Shown piece by piece: positions 38,568-48,632 of a stretch of DNA of 64,000 nt; position 1 is the stretch's first letter, and the number at the start of each line of letters is the position of its first letter. The translations under genes were made by a program, and so were the position numbers. The DNA is from an uncultured Planctomycetia bacterium (GTDB lineage: Bacteria > Planctomycetota > Phycisphaerae > Phycisphaerales > SM1A02): the NCBI GenBank assembly GCA_937871505.1, contig CALMPF010000026.1, positions 1 to 64,000 on the forward strand, in the 5' to 3' direction. Under the pieces are notes generated by a model, which saw only the letters and a list, made by a program, of their open reading frames with translations, was not told where the DNA came from and did no database searches.

Positions 38568-38945
38568 TGGATGGACACCAGCGCTCCGCCCGCCACTCGG
38601 GGCGGGCGCTCAGACGGGGAAAAGAGAGCAGCCGCGACCGTTCCGTCGGAACGCACGCGCGCGCACTCTTGGGACTCGGGCCGAGGACGCCGCGCGGCGA
38701 CCTCCGCTGCCGATTCGAAACGCGGGAGCGTAGCGGTCCCGGCCCGCGTTCGCAAGGCATGGCCGGGTCCGGGCGTTCGACCGCACGACCCGTCGACCGT
38801 CCGGCCGCACCGGTCGGGGATCGCCGGGTTGCGCGCCGCCCGCTCCGACTCCGCAGGCTCCCGTCGGCGAGGCGACGTCGCGCGGAGGGGGCCCCGCGCG
38901 CGACTCCGGCCGTCCGGAGGTGCCTCCCGCGGCATGCCGACCGCG
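38568..38945. promoter_or_regulatory. rpsO leader and promoter
   Basis: TACGCT on the minus strand (38732-38727) is a -10 candidate, giving a leader of about 150 nt. The leader contains the hairpin at 38587-38608. The far part, next to the aminotransferase stop, shows nothing. Confidence 0.45.
38587..38608 (-). promoter_or_regulatory. Leader hairpin before rpsO, possible S15 site
   Basis: CGCCCGCC and GGCGGGCG form an eight-base perfect stem around six bases, 20 to 41 nt before the rpsO start. S15 represses its own mRNA through varied leader structures in different bacteria, so this is a candidate site by position. Confidence 0.4.
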
Positions 38946-40244
<1,299 letters not shown>

Positions 40245-40308
40245 GGCAGGTGAACGGGATGACCGCACTGGGGACGAGGATACTCCGAACGCCGCCGTCG
40301 CCTTCAGG

Positions 40309-40314
40309 TATGAT
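40309..40314 (+). promoter_or_regulatory. -10 box for ndk
   Basis: TATGAT preceded by GG resembles an extended -10 element. The ndk ATG lies about 55 nt downstream. Confidence 0.45.
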
Positions 40315-40370
40315 CGCCGCCCCGTTTCGACCGCTCTGTGGTCCCGCTCCGCTTCCCTTCCGCTCCTGCC

Positions 40371-40841
40371 ATGGAAACCACGCTCATCATCCTGAAGCCC
40401 GACGCCGTTCAGCGCGGGCTCATCGGACGCATCGTCGCACGCTTCGAGGACAAGGGGCTCCGGATCGTCGGCTGCAAGCTCATGACGATTTCCGGGGAGC
40501 TCGCCGCCACCCACTACAAGGACCACCAGGGGAAGCCGTTCTACGCCGGCCTGGTGCGCTTCATGACCAGCTCGCCCGTCGTCGTGCTCGCCGTCCGGGG
40601 CAACGGCGCCATCGCCGTCGCCCGCGGGATGATGGGAGCGACGTTCGGTTCCAAGGCGAACCCCGGCACCATCCGCGGCGACTTCGGCGTCTCCAACAGC
40701 TTCAACCTGATCCATGGCTCGGACAGCCCGGAAGCCGCGGTCCGGGAGCTCGGCCTCTTCTTCCGGGATGGGGAGGTGGTTGACTGGCCGCGAGCGGCCG
40801 ACGCATGGATCTACGACCACGCCGCGGGAACCCCGGAGTAG
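40371..40841 (+). CDS. ndk: Nucleoside diphosphate kinase
   Basis: The product is 156 residues. It balances nucleoside triphosphate pools by a ping-pong transfer of the gamma phosphate through a His. The phosphorylated His is in NLIHGSDSPE; the N-terminal TLIILKPDAVQRGLIG and GNGAIAVARGMMG-type loop (RxxxG) are present. The start at 40371 fits the family; an in-frame ATG-like start 11 codons upstream is less likely. A small GC-rich hairpin (40886-40899) follows. Confidence 0.97.
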   Translation: METTLIILKPDAVQRGLIGRIVARFEDKGLRIVGCKLMTISGELAATHYKDHQGKPFYAGLVRFMTSSPVVVLAVRGNGAIAVARGMMGATFGSKANPGTIRGDFGVSNSFNLIHGSDSPEAAVRELGLFFRDGEVVDWPRAADAWIYDHAAGTPE

Positions 40842-40885
40842 CCGCAGCGAAGGGACGGACCCGACCGGCTTCAAGGAACTGCGCT

Positions 40886-40899
40886 GGGCGCCAGCGCCC
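40886..40899 (+). terminator. Small hairpin after ndk
   Basis: GGGCG and CGCCC pair around CCAG, 45 bp after the stop. It is short and lacks a T-run. Confidence 0.3.
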
Positions 40900-41001
40900 G
40901 GGCTGGCGGATGCCTCGACCGGAGCGCGGTATCCTGCCAGCGTCCCGCAGTCCCTGCCCGAAAGGTCGGCCGCCAACAGCGGCGGGGCCCCTCTGCGAGA
41001 G

Positions 41002-41023
41002 CTCGCTGCGAGAGTTCGCAGCG
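41002..41023 (+). other. Perfect 9-bp hairpin, possible end of a small transcript
   Basis: TCGCTGCGA and TCGCAGCGA pair around GAGT. A TATCCT box lies about 70 bp upstream, so a short RNA ending here is possible, though nothing shows it is transcribed. Confidence 0.3.
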
Positions 41024-41183
41024 AAAGACGGGGACGATCGGAACGGATCGTAACGAGTTCGCGAGCGATAGTCGGACGAACCGAGCATGATCAAGGCGGA
41101 TGGTCGAGGGGGACGAGGACGCCGCTGCCCCTCGTTCTCGGCCTCAGACGGCCGCGACGCACGCGAGGGCCTCAATTTTCTGG

Positions 41184-41218
41184 AATCTTTCCAAGATTGA
41201 GAACTCTTTCACGAAAGA
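41184..41218. promoter_or_regulatory. Two operator-like dyads
   Basis: AATCTTTCCAAGATT (41184-41198) and TCTTTCACGAAAGA (41205-41218) both contain TCTTTC and have centres about 20 bp apart, two helical turns. They lie in the only AT-rich patch of the region, about 460 bp before the sigma factor gene. Confidence 0.45.
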
Positions 41219-41678
41219 TCCGCTACATTCAGCACGGTTTGCCAACATCCCCCTCCGAAGTCTTGGAGGCGAGTTGCTGCGAGGGCGCTGCTTGAGCGCT
41301 CGAGAGCGAGCTCCGCTGGCGCGTGAAACAACGTCTCCTCCCCTTCAAACGTCTCGTTCGCGAGGCTCTCGGACCATATTCGACGACGCGGACCTGTCTA
41401 CATGGAGCTGCCGACGCGTTCCTGTCGGCGCGGACCTGACGACAAGGATTGGGGAACTCCCGCCGGGTTGTCCCTTTGCGCAGCGTCCGATCGACGTTCC
41501 ACTGTGGCCAGTTCGCGGTTCGAAAGTCGCTGAAGCATGCTGGACGAGTGGGCGGAGCGAACGTGTTGGGCAATCCAGAAGGTCGGGCGCGGGCGTCGCG
41601 ACGGAGCGACGGCCGACTCCCGAGGCCGGTCCGTAGGCCGCTGGTACGGAGCACGGTGAGTGGTGTCGAGGAAAGCGA

Positions 41679-42761
41679 ATGAGACCCATGCTCGGGCCCA
41701 TGATCTCCGACAACTCTCCGCTGAGCCGCCTGCGGCAGCGTCGCCGTCCGGTGCGGATCAGCGCCGGGCGAACGCCCTCGCAGGGCGGCGCTCAGGCCGC
41801 GCTCGCCGGGCTGACCCCGAATGAGGAGAAGCTCCTCAAGGTGATCCTCTCGGACATCGTCGACTACATCGACTCCGAGGAGTTCTACAAGCCCGACGCC
41901 GAGGACCGGATCTACGCCAAGGCGCCACCGATCGAGAAGCCGGACGTCTCCTGGTACCGTCCCCTCATGGACGATCTCGCGCCCGGGCGAGATCGCGGTC
42001 TGCGCACCAAGGGCGGCAAGAACCCCGGCACCGTCCTGCTGACCGGCGCTCAGGAGCGGGTGCTGTTCCTTCAGTACAACTACGCCCGGCACCGGATGCG
42101 GCAGATCCAGATGGAGGTCGGCGACGGCTCCCCGACGCTGGAGCAGGCCCGAGAGCTGCTGCGATGGCACACGATCGCGGTCCGGTTCCGCGAGCAGATC
42201 GCCGAGACGAACCTCGCTCTCGTCCTCGCGATGGCGAAGCGCACCCGCATGAGCGAGGTCGACTTCGCCGACTTGGTCAGCGAGGGCAACATGGCCCTGC
42301 TCCGATCGGTCGACAAGTTCGACTGCGGTCGAGGCTTCAAGTTCAGCACCTACGCCTGCCGCGCCATCCTCAAGGCGTTCAGCCGGCAGGGGATGAAGCT
42401 GAGCAAGTATCGGCAGCGCTTCCCGACTGACTTCGACCCGGCGCTCGAGAAGAGCAACCATCTCGAGACCGTCCGCGCCCTGCACGAGCGCGAGTGCGCT
42501 GAGGAGGTCAAGCACATCGTTCTGAGCAACGATGCGGATCTGACCGACGTCGAGCGGACGGTGATCCATCACCGCTTCGGTCTGGAGCTGAAGGAGGATC
42601 AGATCCCCCTGACGCTCGAGCAGGTCGGCCAGATCATCGGCGTGACGAAGGAACGCGTGCGGCAGATCCAGAACAAGGCCCTCGAGAAGATCCGCCTTGC
42701 GCTGGAGGAGGTGCATCCGGACGCGAAGACGCTCGTCGAGAACCTCGCGACGGAGAACTGA
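41679..42761 (+). CDS. Sigma-70 family RNA polymerase sigma factor
   Basis: The product is 360 residues. Region 2 is clear (NLALVLAMAKRT, FADLVSEGNMALLRSVDKFD, GFKFSTYACRAILKAF), with the core-binding and -10-recognition helices. Region 4 is a complete helix-turn-helix (TLEQVGQIIGVTKERVRQIQ) that ends in KALEKIR. Region 3 is short, and region 1.1 is replaced by an N-terminal stretch of about 110 residues with no known motif. It is therefore a group 2/3 alternative factor rather than the housekeeping one. GAGGAAA just before 41679 supports the first ATG; Met codons at 41688 and 41700 are alternatives. Confidence 0.92.
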   Translation: MRPMLGPMISDNSPLSRLRQRRRPVRISAGRTPSQGGAQAALAGLTPNEEKLLKVILSDIVDYIDSEEFYKPDAEDRIYAKAPPIEKPDVSWYRPLMDDLAPGRDRGLRTKGGKNPGTVLLTGAQERVLFLQYNYARHRMRQIQMEVGDGSPTLEQARELLRWHTIAVRFREQIAETNLALVLAMAKRTRMSEVDFADLVSEGNMALLRSVDKFDCGRGFKFSTYACRAILKAFSRQGMKLSKYRQRFPTDFDPALEKSNHLETVRALHERECAEEVKHIVLSNDADLTDVERTVIHHRFGLELKEDQIPLTLEQVGQIIGVTKERVRQIQNKALEKIRLALEEVHPDAKTLVENLATEN

Positions 42762-42837
42762 GCGGACGCGCCGTCCGGCGCGCGACGTCGTCAGGCGTCG
42801 CGGACCATCGAGGCCACGGAAGATCGAGATCAACCCG

Positions 42838-42870
42838 CGCCGCCGGGCGCCGACGAGGCGCCCGGCGGCG
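42838..42870 (+). terminator. 14-bp perfect hairpin after the sigma factor
   Basis: CGCCGCCGGGCGCC and GGCGCCCGGCGGCG pair around GACGA, about 75 bp after the stop. No T-run is present. Confidence 0.6.
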
Positions 42871-43015
42871 TCGTCACCGGGTCACGGCGCGGGTCAGGGC
42901 GGGGGCTACGGCGCGCCGCGGCGGGGCGCCCGGCGCCGCCATCGTCTCGATGCACGAGCGCGTCGTCGCAGAGCGGCGCGACGGCTTGCCTTCGCGGTCG
43001 GCCTCCGCCGTGCGG

Positions 43016-43021
43016 TAGCAT
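43016..43021 (+). promoter_or_regulatory. TANNNT box before the polyferredoxin gene
   Basis: TAGCAT lies ten bases before the ATG at 43032. No Shine-Dalgarno sequence is seen, so the leader would be only a few bases. Confidence 0.45.
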
Positions 43022-43031
43022 CGTCGCGACC

Positions 43032-45062
43032 ATGAGCTGCGCTCCATCACGCGACGGCGGCGTCGCCATCTCGCTTCCGGTCGTCGACGCCGCGGCCCGC
43101 GCCGCCCCGCGGGTGCGCCCGTCCCGCAGCGCGAAGTGGCGCTGGACCGTCCTCCTGACGATCCAGGTCCTGATGATCCTCCACGTCGTTCAGTGGCTGG
43201 TGAGCGGGCGCACGACGACGCCGATCGAGCCCTCGGAGGCCATGGAGGCGGTCAAGCACGGGATCGTGAACGTCGGCGCGATCTTCTTCGGGGCGGCGCT
43301 GCTCTCGACGGCGATCTTCGGTCGATGGGTCTGCGGGTGGGCCTGCCACGTCGTCCTGCTTCAGGACTTCTGCGCGTGGCTTCTGTCGAAGGCCGGGCTC
43401 CGGCCGCATCCCTTCCGGGCGCGGCTGCTGATGTTCCTTCCGCTGATCCTCGCGCTCTACATGTTCGTCTGGCCGCTGGTCTACCGCTTCGCGATCGCTC
43501 CGTTCACGCGTCCCGACCTGCGCTGGCCAGGCTGGTCGCTGCACCTGACCACGGAGAACTTCTGGGCGACGTTCCCGGGACCGTGGGTCGCGGTTCCGTT
43601 CCTCTTCGTCTGCGGCTTCGCGACGGTCTACTTCCTCGGATCGAAGGGCTACTGCACCTACGGGTGCCCGTATGGCGGTTTCTTCGCGCCGCTGGACGAG
43701 CTGGCGCCGGCGCGCATCCGCGTCACGGACGCCTGCGAGGGCTGCGGACACTGCACGGCGGTCTGCACGTCGAACGTGCGCGTCCACGAGGAAGTGCGCG
43801 ACTTCGGGATGGTGGTCGATCCGGGCTGCATGAAGTGCATGGACTGCGTCAGCGTCTGCCCGAAGGAGGCGCTCTACTTCGGATTCGGCAAGCCCGCATC
43901 GGGGAAGAGGCCGCGCGTCGCTCCGGAGCTCGCCGCGCGGCGGCGCTGGGATCTCTCCTGGCCGGAGGAGATCGGCTTCGGCATCGTGGCCATCGTCGTC
44001 TTCTTCAGCGTCTACGGGGCGTACGGCGGCGTGTACGGCGTCGTCCCGCTCCTCTTCGCGTCGGGGATCACCATCTGCCTGACGTGGCTCGCGTGGAAGG
44101 CCTATCGCGTGCTGCGCGACGCGAACGCCCATCTCCATGGCCGGCAGCTCCGCCGCCGCGGCAGGTTCACCGCGACGGGCGCTGCCTTCCTCGCGGGCAC
44201 GGCGCTCGTCGCGCTTCTCGTCCTTCATACGGGGGCGGTGAACGTCGCCGCGACGATCGCCGGCTTCAGCGACGAGCGCGTGACCGTGCCCGCGGGCATC
44301 GTCTTCTCGGAGGCGCCGATGGAGCTCGATCCGGCGATGCGCGCGCACGCGGAGCGCGGGCTTCGCGCGTACGGGGTCGCTTCCTACGTCGGCGACGGCG
44401 GCATCGGGCTCGCATGGTCGTGGCAGCCGCACATCGATCGCCGTCGCGCCTGGCTGCTCGCGACGCTGCATCGCTGGGAGGATGCAGAGTCGCTCCTGCG
44501 GGGTTCGATCGAGCGGTACGGCGACCACGAGGGAACGCACGCGGGGGTCGCGCGGCTGCTGCGAGCGCAGCAGCGGCACGACGAGGCCGCTGCGTACGCC
44601 CGCGCGGTGCTGGCGCGGCGCCCTGACCTGATCGGGTTCGCCGACGAGACCGCCAGCGTCCTCGAGGCGCAGGGCCGCAGCGAGGAGGCGATCGATCTCT
44701 GCCGGGAGATTCTCGCGGCCGTGCCCTACGAGCGCAATCGCGGCTCGCTCACGATCATGCGGCGGCTTTCGCTGCTCCTGATCATGTACGGCGAGGGCGA
44801 GCGGCTCGACGAGGGAATCGAGCTGGTCCGGCGGACGCTCGAGATCGCTCCCGACAATGCCTTCGCGCACTACGCGCTGGCGCTGGGACTGGGCAAGCGC
44901 GGCGACTTCGCAGGCGCCGAGCGCGAGCTGCGCCGGGCGCTCGAGATCGCTCCCGACAACCGCCAGCTCAATGCCGCGATGGCCGACTTCCTCAGGGGCG
45001 TCGGACGCTCCACCGAGGCGGAGCCGTACGAGCGCCGGATGGCGGAGCTCTCCCCGGGCTGA
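43032..45062 (+). CDS. Membrane polyferredoxin (NapH/CcoG-like) fused to TPR domain
   Basis: The product is 676 residues. The N-terminal half has several transmembrane helices with the Cys motifs of the NapH/NosR/CcoG group (GRWVCGWACH, GYCTYGCPYGG) and two 4Fe-4S motifs (CEGCGHCTAVC, CMKCMDCVSVCP) followed by more helices. Members pass electrons between the quinone pool or copper centres and partner proteins. The C-terminal 240 or so residues are tetratricopeptide repeats (LEIAPDNAFAHYALALGLGKRG, ELRRALEIAPDN), an unusual partner. The last helix before them suggests the TPRs lie on one side of the membrane as a docking platform. No terminal oxidase or Nap/Nos gene lies nearby. The redox role is from the family; the partner is unknown. 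Confidence 0.87.
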   Translation: MSCAPSRDGGVAISLPVVDAAARAAPRVRPSRSAKWRWTVLLTIQVLMILHVVQWLVSGRTTTPIEPSEAMEAVKHGIVNVGAIFFGAALLSTAIFGRWVCGWACHVVLLQDFCAWLLSKAGLRPHPFRARLLMFLPLILALYMFVWPLVYRFAIAPFTRPDLRWPGWSLHLTTENFWATFPGPWVAVPFLFVCGFATVYFLGSKGYCTYGCPYGGFFAPLDELAPARIRVTDACEGCGHCTAVCTSNVRVHEEVRDFGMVVDPGCMKCMDCVSVCPKEALYFGFGKPASGKRPRVAPELAARRRWDLSWPEEIGFGIVAIVVFFSVYGAYGGVYGVVPLLFASGITICLTWLAWKAYRVLRDANAHLHGRQLRRRGRFTATGAAFLAGTALVALLVLHTGAVNVAATIAGFSDERVTVPAGIVFSEAPMELDPAMRAHAERGLRAYGVASYVGDGGIGLAWSWQPHIDRRRAWLLATLHRWEDAESLLRGSIERYGDHEGTHAGVARLLRAQQRHDEAAAYARAVLARRPDLIGFADETASVLEAQGRSEEAIDLCREILAAVPYERNRGSLTIMRRLSLLLIMYGEGERLDEGIELVRRTLEIAPDNAFAHYALALGLGKRGDFAGAERELRRALEIAPDNRQLNAAMADFLRGVGRSTEAEPYERRMAELSPG

Positions 45063-45108
45063 CCGGCTGCCGGACGCGTCGCACCGGGCCGAGCCCGGGC
45101 GGTCCCGC

Positions 45109-45564
45109 CTACTTCTCGGCGCCCTCGAAGAGCCTGTAGAGCGCCTCCGCCGACTCCGCGCCGTAGGTCGCCTCGCGGAAGGTCGCGTTGGTCATCAGGC
45201 GACTGATCCGGCCGAGCGCCTGGATGTGATCGGACATCCGGTCCGGCGGCGAGGCGAGCAGCACCACGAGACGCACCGGCTTCCTGTCGATCGAGTCGAA
45301 GTCGATCGGCTGCGCCGGCCGACCGACGGCCATGACGAGCTGGCGGATCGCGGGGCACTTGCCGTGAGGGATCGCGAGGCCCTCGCCGATCCCGGTCGAT
45401 CGCTGCGTTTCGCGATCCCAGACGACGCGCTTGAGTGACGCCGGATCGCCCGCGAGTCCCGCCGAGGCGAGGAGGTCGACGAGTTCGTCGATCGCCTCGC
45501 GCTTCGCCGTGGAGACCAGAGGGACCTTGACCGCCTTGGGCGACAGGATGTCGATGATCTTCAT
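45109..45564 (-). CDS. PTS EIIA type 2 (PtsN-like) protein
   Basis: The product is 151 residues. A single fructose/nitrogen-type EIIA domain with the phosphorylated His67 in GLAIPHGKCP. In PTS-Ntr systems this protein is phosphorylated by EI-Ntr and NPr and regulates potassium transport and other targets rather than importing sugar. No EI, HPr or permease gene lies in the window. Its start is well defined by MKIIDILSPKAVKV. TACCAT (45647-45642, minus) is a -10 candidate with a leader of about 75 nt. It is convergent with the polyferredoxin gene, 46 bp apart. Confidence 0.9.
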   Translation of the reverse strand: MKIIDILSPKAVKVPLVSTAKREAIDELVDLLASAGLAGDPASLKRVVWDRETQRSTGIGEGLAIPHGKCPAIRQLVMAVGRPAQPIDFDSIDRKPVRLVVLLASPPDRMSDHIQALGRISRLMTNATFREATYGAESAEALYRLFEGAEK

Positions 45565-45707
45565 GGCGACCGGGAGAGGCCGAAAGAGCCCAGACCATCG
45601 CACGAGAACGCGTCTCTGGGCGGCGTGGAGCGAAAGGGCGGATGGTAGCACCCGCGCACCTGCCGGCGCTGCGCGCGGAGCGCCGCTCGCCGCGGCGCCG
45701 GGCGCGC

Positions 45708-47189
45708 TCACCACGATGCCGTGCCGGCGGCGAAGAGCGCCCAGCCGCCGCCATCGCGGTGCAGCGCTGCGTCGGATCCCGGACCGCCTTCGGGCAGGAG
45801 GATCGCGGAGTCCACCCGCCGCATCCCGCCGGAGGGTCCGTCGAGCGTCTCGATCCAGCGCCACTGCTCGGCGTTCTCCTCCGGCTCGAGACTGCACGTT
45901 GCGTAGAGCAGCGCGCCCCCGGGCGCGATCATCGGGATCGAGTCGCCGACGATCTTCCGCTGGAGCTCCACGAGACTCTCAAGCCGCGTTCGGTCGAACC
46001 GATAGCGGGCCTCGATGCGACGGGCGAGCACGCCGCTGTTGGAGCAGGGCACGTCGACGAGGATGAGATCGGCGCCGCCGAGCTCCCGCACGCGGTCTGC
46101 GATCCCGGAGGAGTCGACCGTCTCGACGGTGCGCGCTCCCGCGAACGCGGCCCGGAGCGATGCGGAGCGACCGCGGTCGGGGTCGCTGGCGACGATCGTG
46201 GCGTCAGGGAAGCGCTCGGCGAGCTGCCGCGTCTTCGTTCCCCGGCCTGCGCAGGGATCTGCGATCACCTTCGGCGCGACGCGCCCGGCGATGGCGTCGA
46301 TCGCTGCCGCCGCGGTCGGATCCTGCACCCGCCGACCCGGCGCCTCGGCGAGGAACGGGGCGAGCTCCGCGATCGGTCCCTCCCAGACCGCGAACCCATC
46401 TCTCGCGTGAGGCCGGAGGCGCGCATCCGGCGCAGGGCCGGTCGCGACGATGATCGGCGGCGGCGCGATCGTGTGCAGGCAGAGCCGCGTCGTCTCCTCC
46501 GGACCGTGAAGCTCCCACCAGCGCGTCACGAGCGCAGGGGCGAGACTGCACTGCCGCGCGAGCGCGAGTGGGCCGGGCGTGCCGAAGAAGCGCTCCGCGA
46601 GGCGCAGCGCCGAACCGTCTTCGCGGGGGAGCAGGGCGGGATCGAGTCTGCCCGTCTCGAGGCACCCGACCGCATCCGGCCGTTCGGCCTCGTCGCGCAA
46701 CCGCGTCGTGGCCCGGAGGACGGCGTTGACGAAGCCTGCTGCGGCAGGCCGCACCGTCCGACGGACGAAGGTGACCGCCTCGTCGACGATCGCGTGGGCG
46801 GGAAGCCGGTCGAAGCAGAGAAGCTGCGCGGTCCCTGCGAGGAGAGTCGCCTGGACGAGCTCGTCCAGCGACTCGAGCGGCCGCGTCAGGCTGGCACCGA
46901 GGACGTGCTCCAGCGTGAGCCAGCGCCTGCGGACCGCGGCCTCGATCGCCCGGGCCAGGGCCGCGTCGCGATCGTCGAGCCGTGGCGACTCGTCCGGCGG
47001 CGCCCACGGCTCCGCGTCCGGCGCCGCGCCGCCGATGGGGAGATCGGGGAAGCGTCGGACGAGCGCCGCGATGCGCTCGCAGGCGACATCGCGCGCGGAG
47101 GGCGCGCGGGGCCGCGATCTCGACGGCCGCGAAGCGGGCTCACCCGTCCCCTCGGCGCCCGACCGAACTCGCTCGCTCGGGTCGGTCAC
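45708..47189 (-). CDS. rsmB: 16S rRNA cytosine-C5 methyltransferase, RsmB-like
   Basis: The product is 493 residues. The N-terminal part resembles the NusB-like RNA-binding domain of RsmB ([30 protein letters not shown]). The catalytic domain has the SAM motif [16 protein letters not shown], the first cysteine in [14 protein letters not shown], and the nucleophile in [11 protein letters not shown]. It methylates a cytosine in 16S rRNA. GTG at 47189 overlaps the metK stop as GTGA, so it is probably translated after MetK, the enzyme that makes its methyl donor. The first 60 residues are basic and low in complexity. Confidence 0.9.
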   Translation of the reverse strand: MTDPSERVRSGAEGTGEPASRPSRSRPRAPSARDVACERIAALVRRFPDLPIGGAAPDAEPWAPPDESPRLDDRDAALARAIEAAVRRRWLTLEHVLGASLTRPLESLDELVQATLLAGTAQLLCFDRLPAHAIVDEAVTFVRRTVRPAAAGFVNAVLRATTRLRDEAERPDAVGCLETGRLDPALLPREDGSALRLAERFFGTPGPLALARQCSLAPALVTRWWELHGPEETTRLCLHTIAPPPIIVATGPAPDARLRPHARDGFAVWEGPIAELAPFLAEAPGRRVQDPTAAAAIDAIAGRVAPKVIADPCAGRGTKTRQLAERFPDATIVASDPDRGRSASLRAAFAGARTVETVDSSGIADRVRELGGADLILVDVPCSNSGVLARRIEARYRFDRTRLESLVELQRKIVGDSIPMIAPGGALLYATCSLEPEENAEQWRWIETLDGPSGGMRRVDSAILLPEGGPGSDAALHRDGGGWALFAAGTASW

Positions 47190-48376
47190 GCCTGGGCAAC
47201 CGCCACCGCGGGAAGTCCGGCGGCCTTCGCCAGCGCCGCCGCCTTGTCGGTCGCCTCCCACGAGAACGTGCCCGGGCCCGCCTCGCCCGGCGTGCGTCCG
47301 AAGTGACCGTGCACCGCCGTCGGCCGGTAGATCGGCCGACGCAGTCCGAGGGACTCGATGATCCCCTTGGGCGTGAGGTGGAAGTGCTCGCGGATGAGCG
47401 CGACGATCTGATCTTCCTTGATCTTCGCGGTGCCGTGGCAGTCGACGTGAACGGAGACGGGCTCCGCCATGCCGATCGCGTAGCTCACCTGCACTTCGCA
47501 GATGTCCGCGAGGCCGGCCGCGACGACGTTCTTGGCGATGTAGCGGCACATGTACGCGGCGGAGCGGTCGACCTTGGTCGGGTCCTTCCCCGAGAACGCT
47601 CCGCCGCCGTGGCGGCCGCGTCCTCCGTACGTGTCGACGATGATCTTCCGTCCCGTCAGGCCGCAGTCGCCGTGCGGTCCTCCGATCTCGAACCGGCCCG
47701 TGGGATTGACATGGACCTTGATGTCATCACGCCAGAACTGGCCGAGCACAGGCCTGACGACGTGCTCGATGAGCGCGTCGCGCAGACCCTTCTGGTCGTC
47801 GTTCCAGCGCGGGCCGTGCTGCGAGGAGAGGACGACCGTGTCGACCTTGACCGGCCGCATCCCGTCGTACTCGACGGTGACCTGGCTCTTCGCGTCGGGG
47901 CGGAGCTCGGGGACGTCCTCGGCCTCGCGGACCTCCGCGTGCCGCGCGACGAGGCGATGCGCCAGGTCGATCGGGAGCGGCATGAGCGACTCGGTCTCGC
48001 GGCATGCAAAGCCGAACATCATCCCCTGGTCGCCGGCGCCGTCGCGATCGACGCCCATGGCGATGTCGGGGCTCTGCCGACCGATGGCGACCATCACGGC
48101 GCAGGACCGGCCGTCGATGCCCTTGTTCGCGTTGTCGTAGCCGGCGGCGAGCACCGCCTGCCGGACGACCTCGGGAATGTCCACGTAGCCGCCGCAGGTC
48201 ACCTCGCCCGCGACGATGGCGACGCCGGTGGTGACCATCGTCTCGCAGGCGACGCGGCTCCGCGGATCGACCGCGAGCATCGCGTCGAGGATCGCGTCCG
48301 AAATCTGATCGGCGAGCTTGTCCGGGTGTCCCATCGACACGGACTCGGACGTGAAGAGGTAGCGGCGGTTGCTCAT
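47186..48376 (-). CDS. metK: S-adenosylmethionine synthetase
   Basis: The product is 396 residues, the usual size. It joins methionine and ATP to give SAM. Motifs include [15 protein letters not shown] at the N-terminus, [12 protein letters not shown], and the P-loop-like [19 protein letters not shown]. Upstream TACACT (48450-48445, minus) gives a leader of about 65 nt that ends in GAGAGG. A small stem GGGAGT/ACTCCC surrounds the box. I looked for a SAM riboswitch and did not find the conserved core. It is followed directly by rsmB. Confidence 0.98.
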   Translation of the reverse strand: MSNRRYLFTSESVSMGHPDKLADQISDAILDAMLAVDPRSRVACETMVTTGVAIVAGEVTCGGYVDIPEVVRQAVLAAGYDNANKGIDGRSCAVMVAIGRQSPDIAMGVDRDGAGDQGMMFGFACRETESLMPLPIDLAHRLVARHAEVREAEDVPELRPDAKSQVTVEYDGMRPVKVDTVVLSSQHGPRWNDDQKGLRDALIEHVVRPVLGQFWRDDIKVHVNPTGRFEIGGPHGDCGLTGRKIIVDTYGGRGRHGGGAFSGKDPTKVDRSAAYMCRYIAKNVVAAGLADICEVQVSYAIGMAEPVSVHVDCHGTAKIKEDQIVALIREHFHLTPKGIIESLGLRRPIYRPTAVHGHFGRTPGEAGPGTFSWEATDKAAALAKAAGLPAVAVAQA

Positions 48377-48444
48377 GGAGGGGACCTCTCGGGTGCGTTC
48401 ACTCGGGCATTCATTCGTTCATCCGGAAACGTGGATGAAGCGGG

Positions 48445-48450
48445 AGTGTA
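48445..48450 (-). promoter_or_regulatory. -10 box for metK
   Basis: TACACT on the minus strand, inside a small inverted repeat (GGGAGTGTAGCCACTCCC, 48442-48459). Confidence 0.4.
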
Positions 48451-48632
48451 GCCACTCCCATCGGCTGCGATCAAAGGCGGAGGAGGGCGGAGGAGGGCGG
48501 GTGGGGGAGGGCGCGCGACGCGTCGCCGCTCGCCCGGCGCCGGAGCGGCGGCCGCCTGCCGCTGGAGCGTCGACTCACGCAGTTTCGAATTCCCGCATTG
48601 AGTCCCGCGGCCGACCTGCGGAGAATACCGCC

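Larger units (their letters stand above)
40842..41678. other. Long regulatory-looking gap upstream of the sigma factor
   Basis: No gene is supported in this 837-bp interval. It contains a TATCCT box (40930-40935), a perfect hairpin at 41002-41023, and an AT-richer patch near 41170-41240 with two dyads (41184-41198 and 41205-41218). The last bases hold GAGGAAA before the sigma factor start. Confidence 0.5.

Noticed and set aside
41517-41525. T-arm-like GGTTCGAAA, possible tRNA
   Set aside because: Flanking bases do not form the required T-stem and no anticodon arm or acceptor stem is found.
48474-48510. G-rich GGAGGGC run as a regulatory G-quadruplex
   Set aside because: Simple-sequence run in a GC-rich gap; no evidence beyond composition.
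48377-48632. SAM riboswitch upstream of metK
   Set aside because: The conserved SAM-I/II/III cores were not found; only a small stem around the -10 box.
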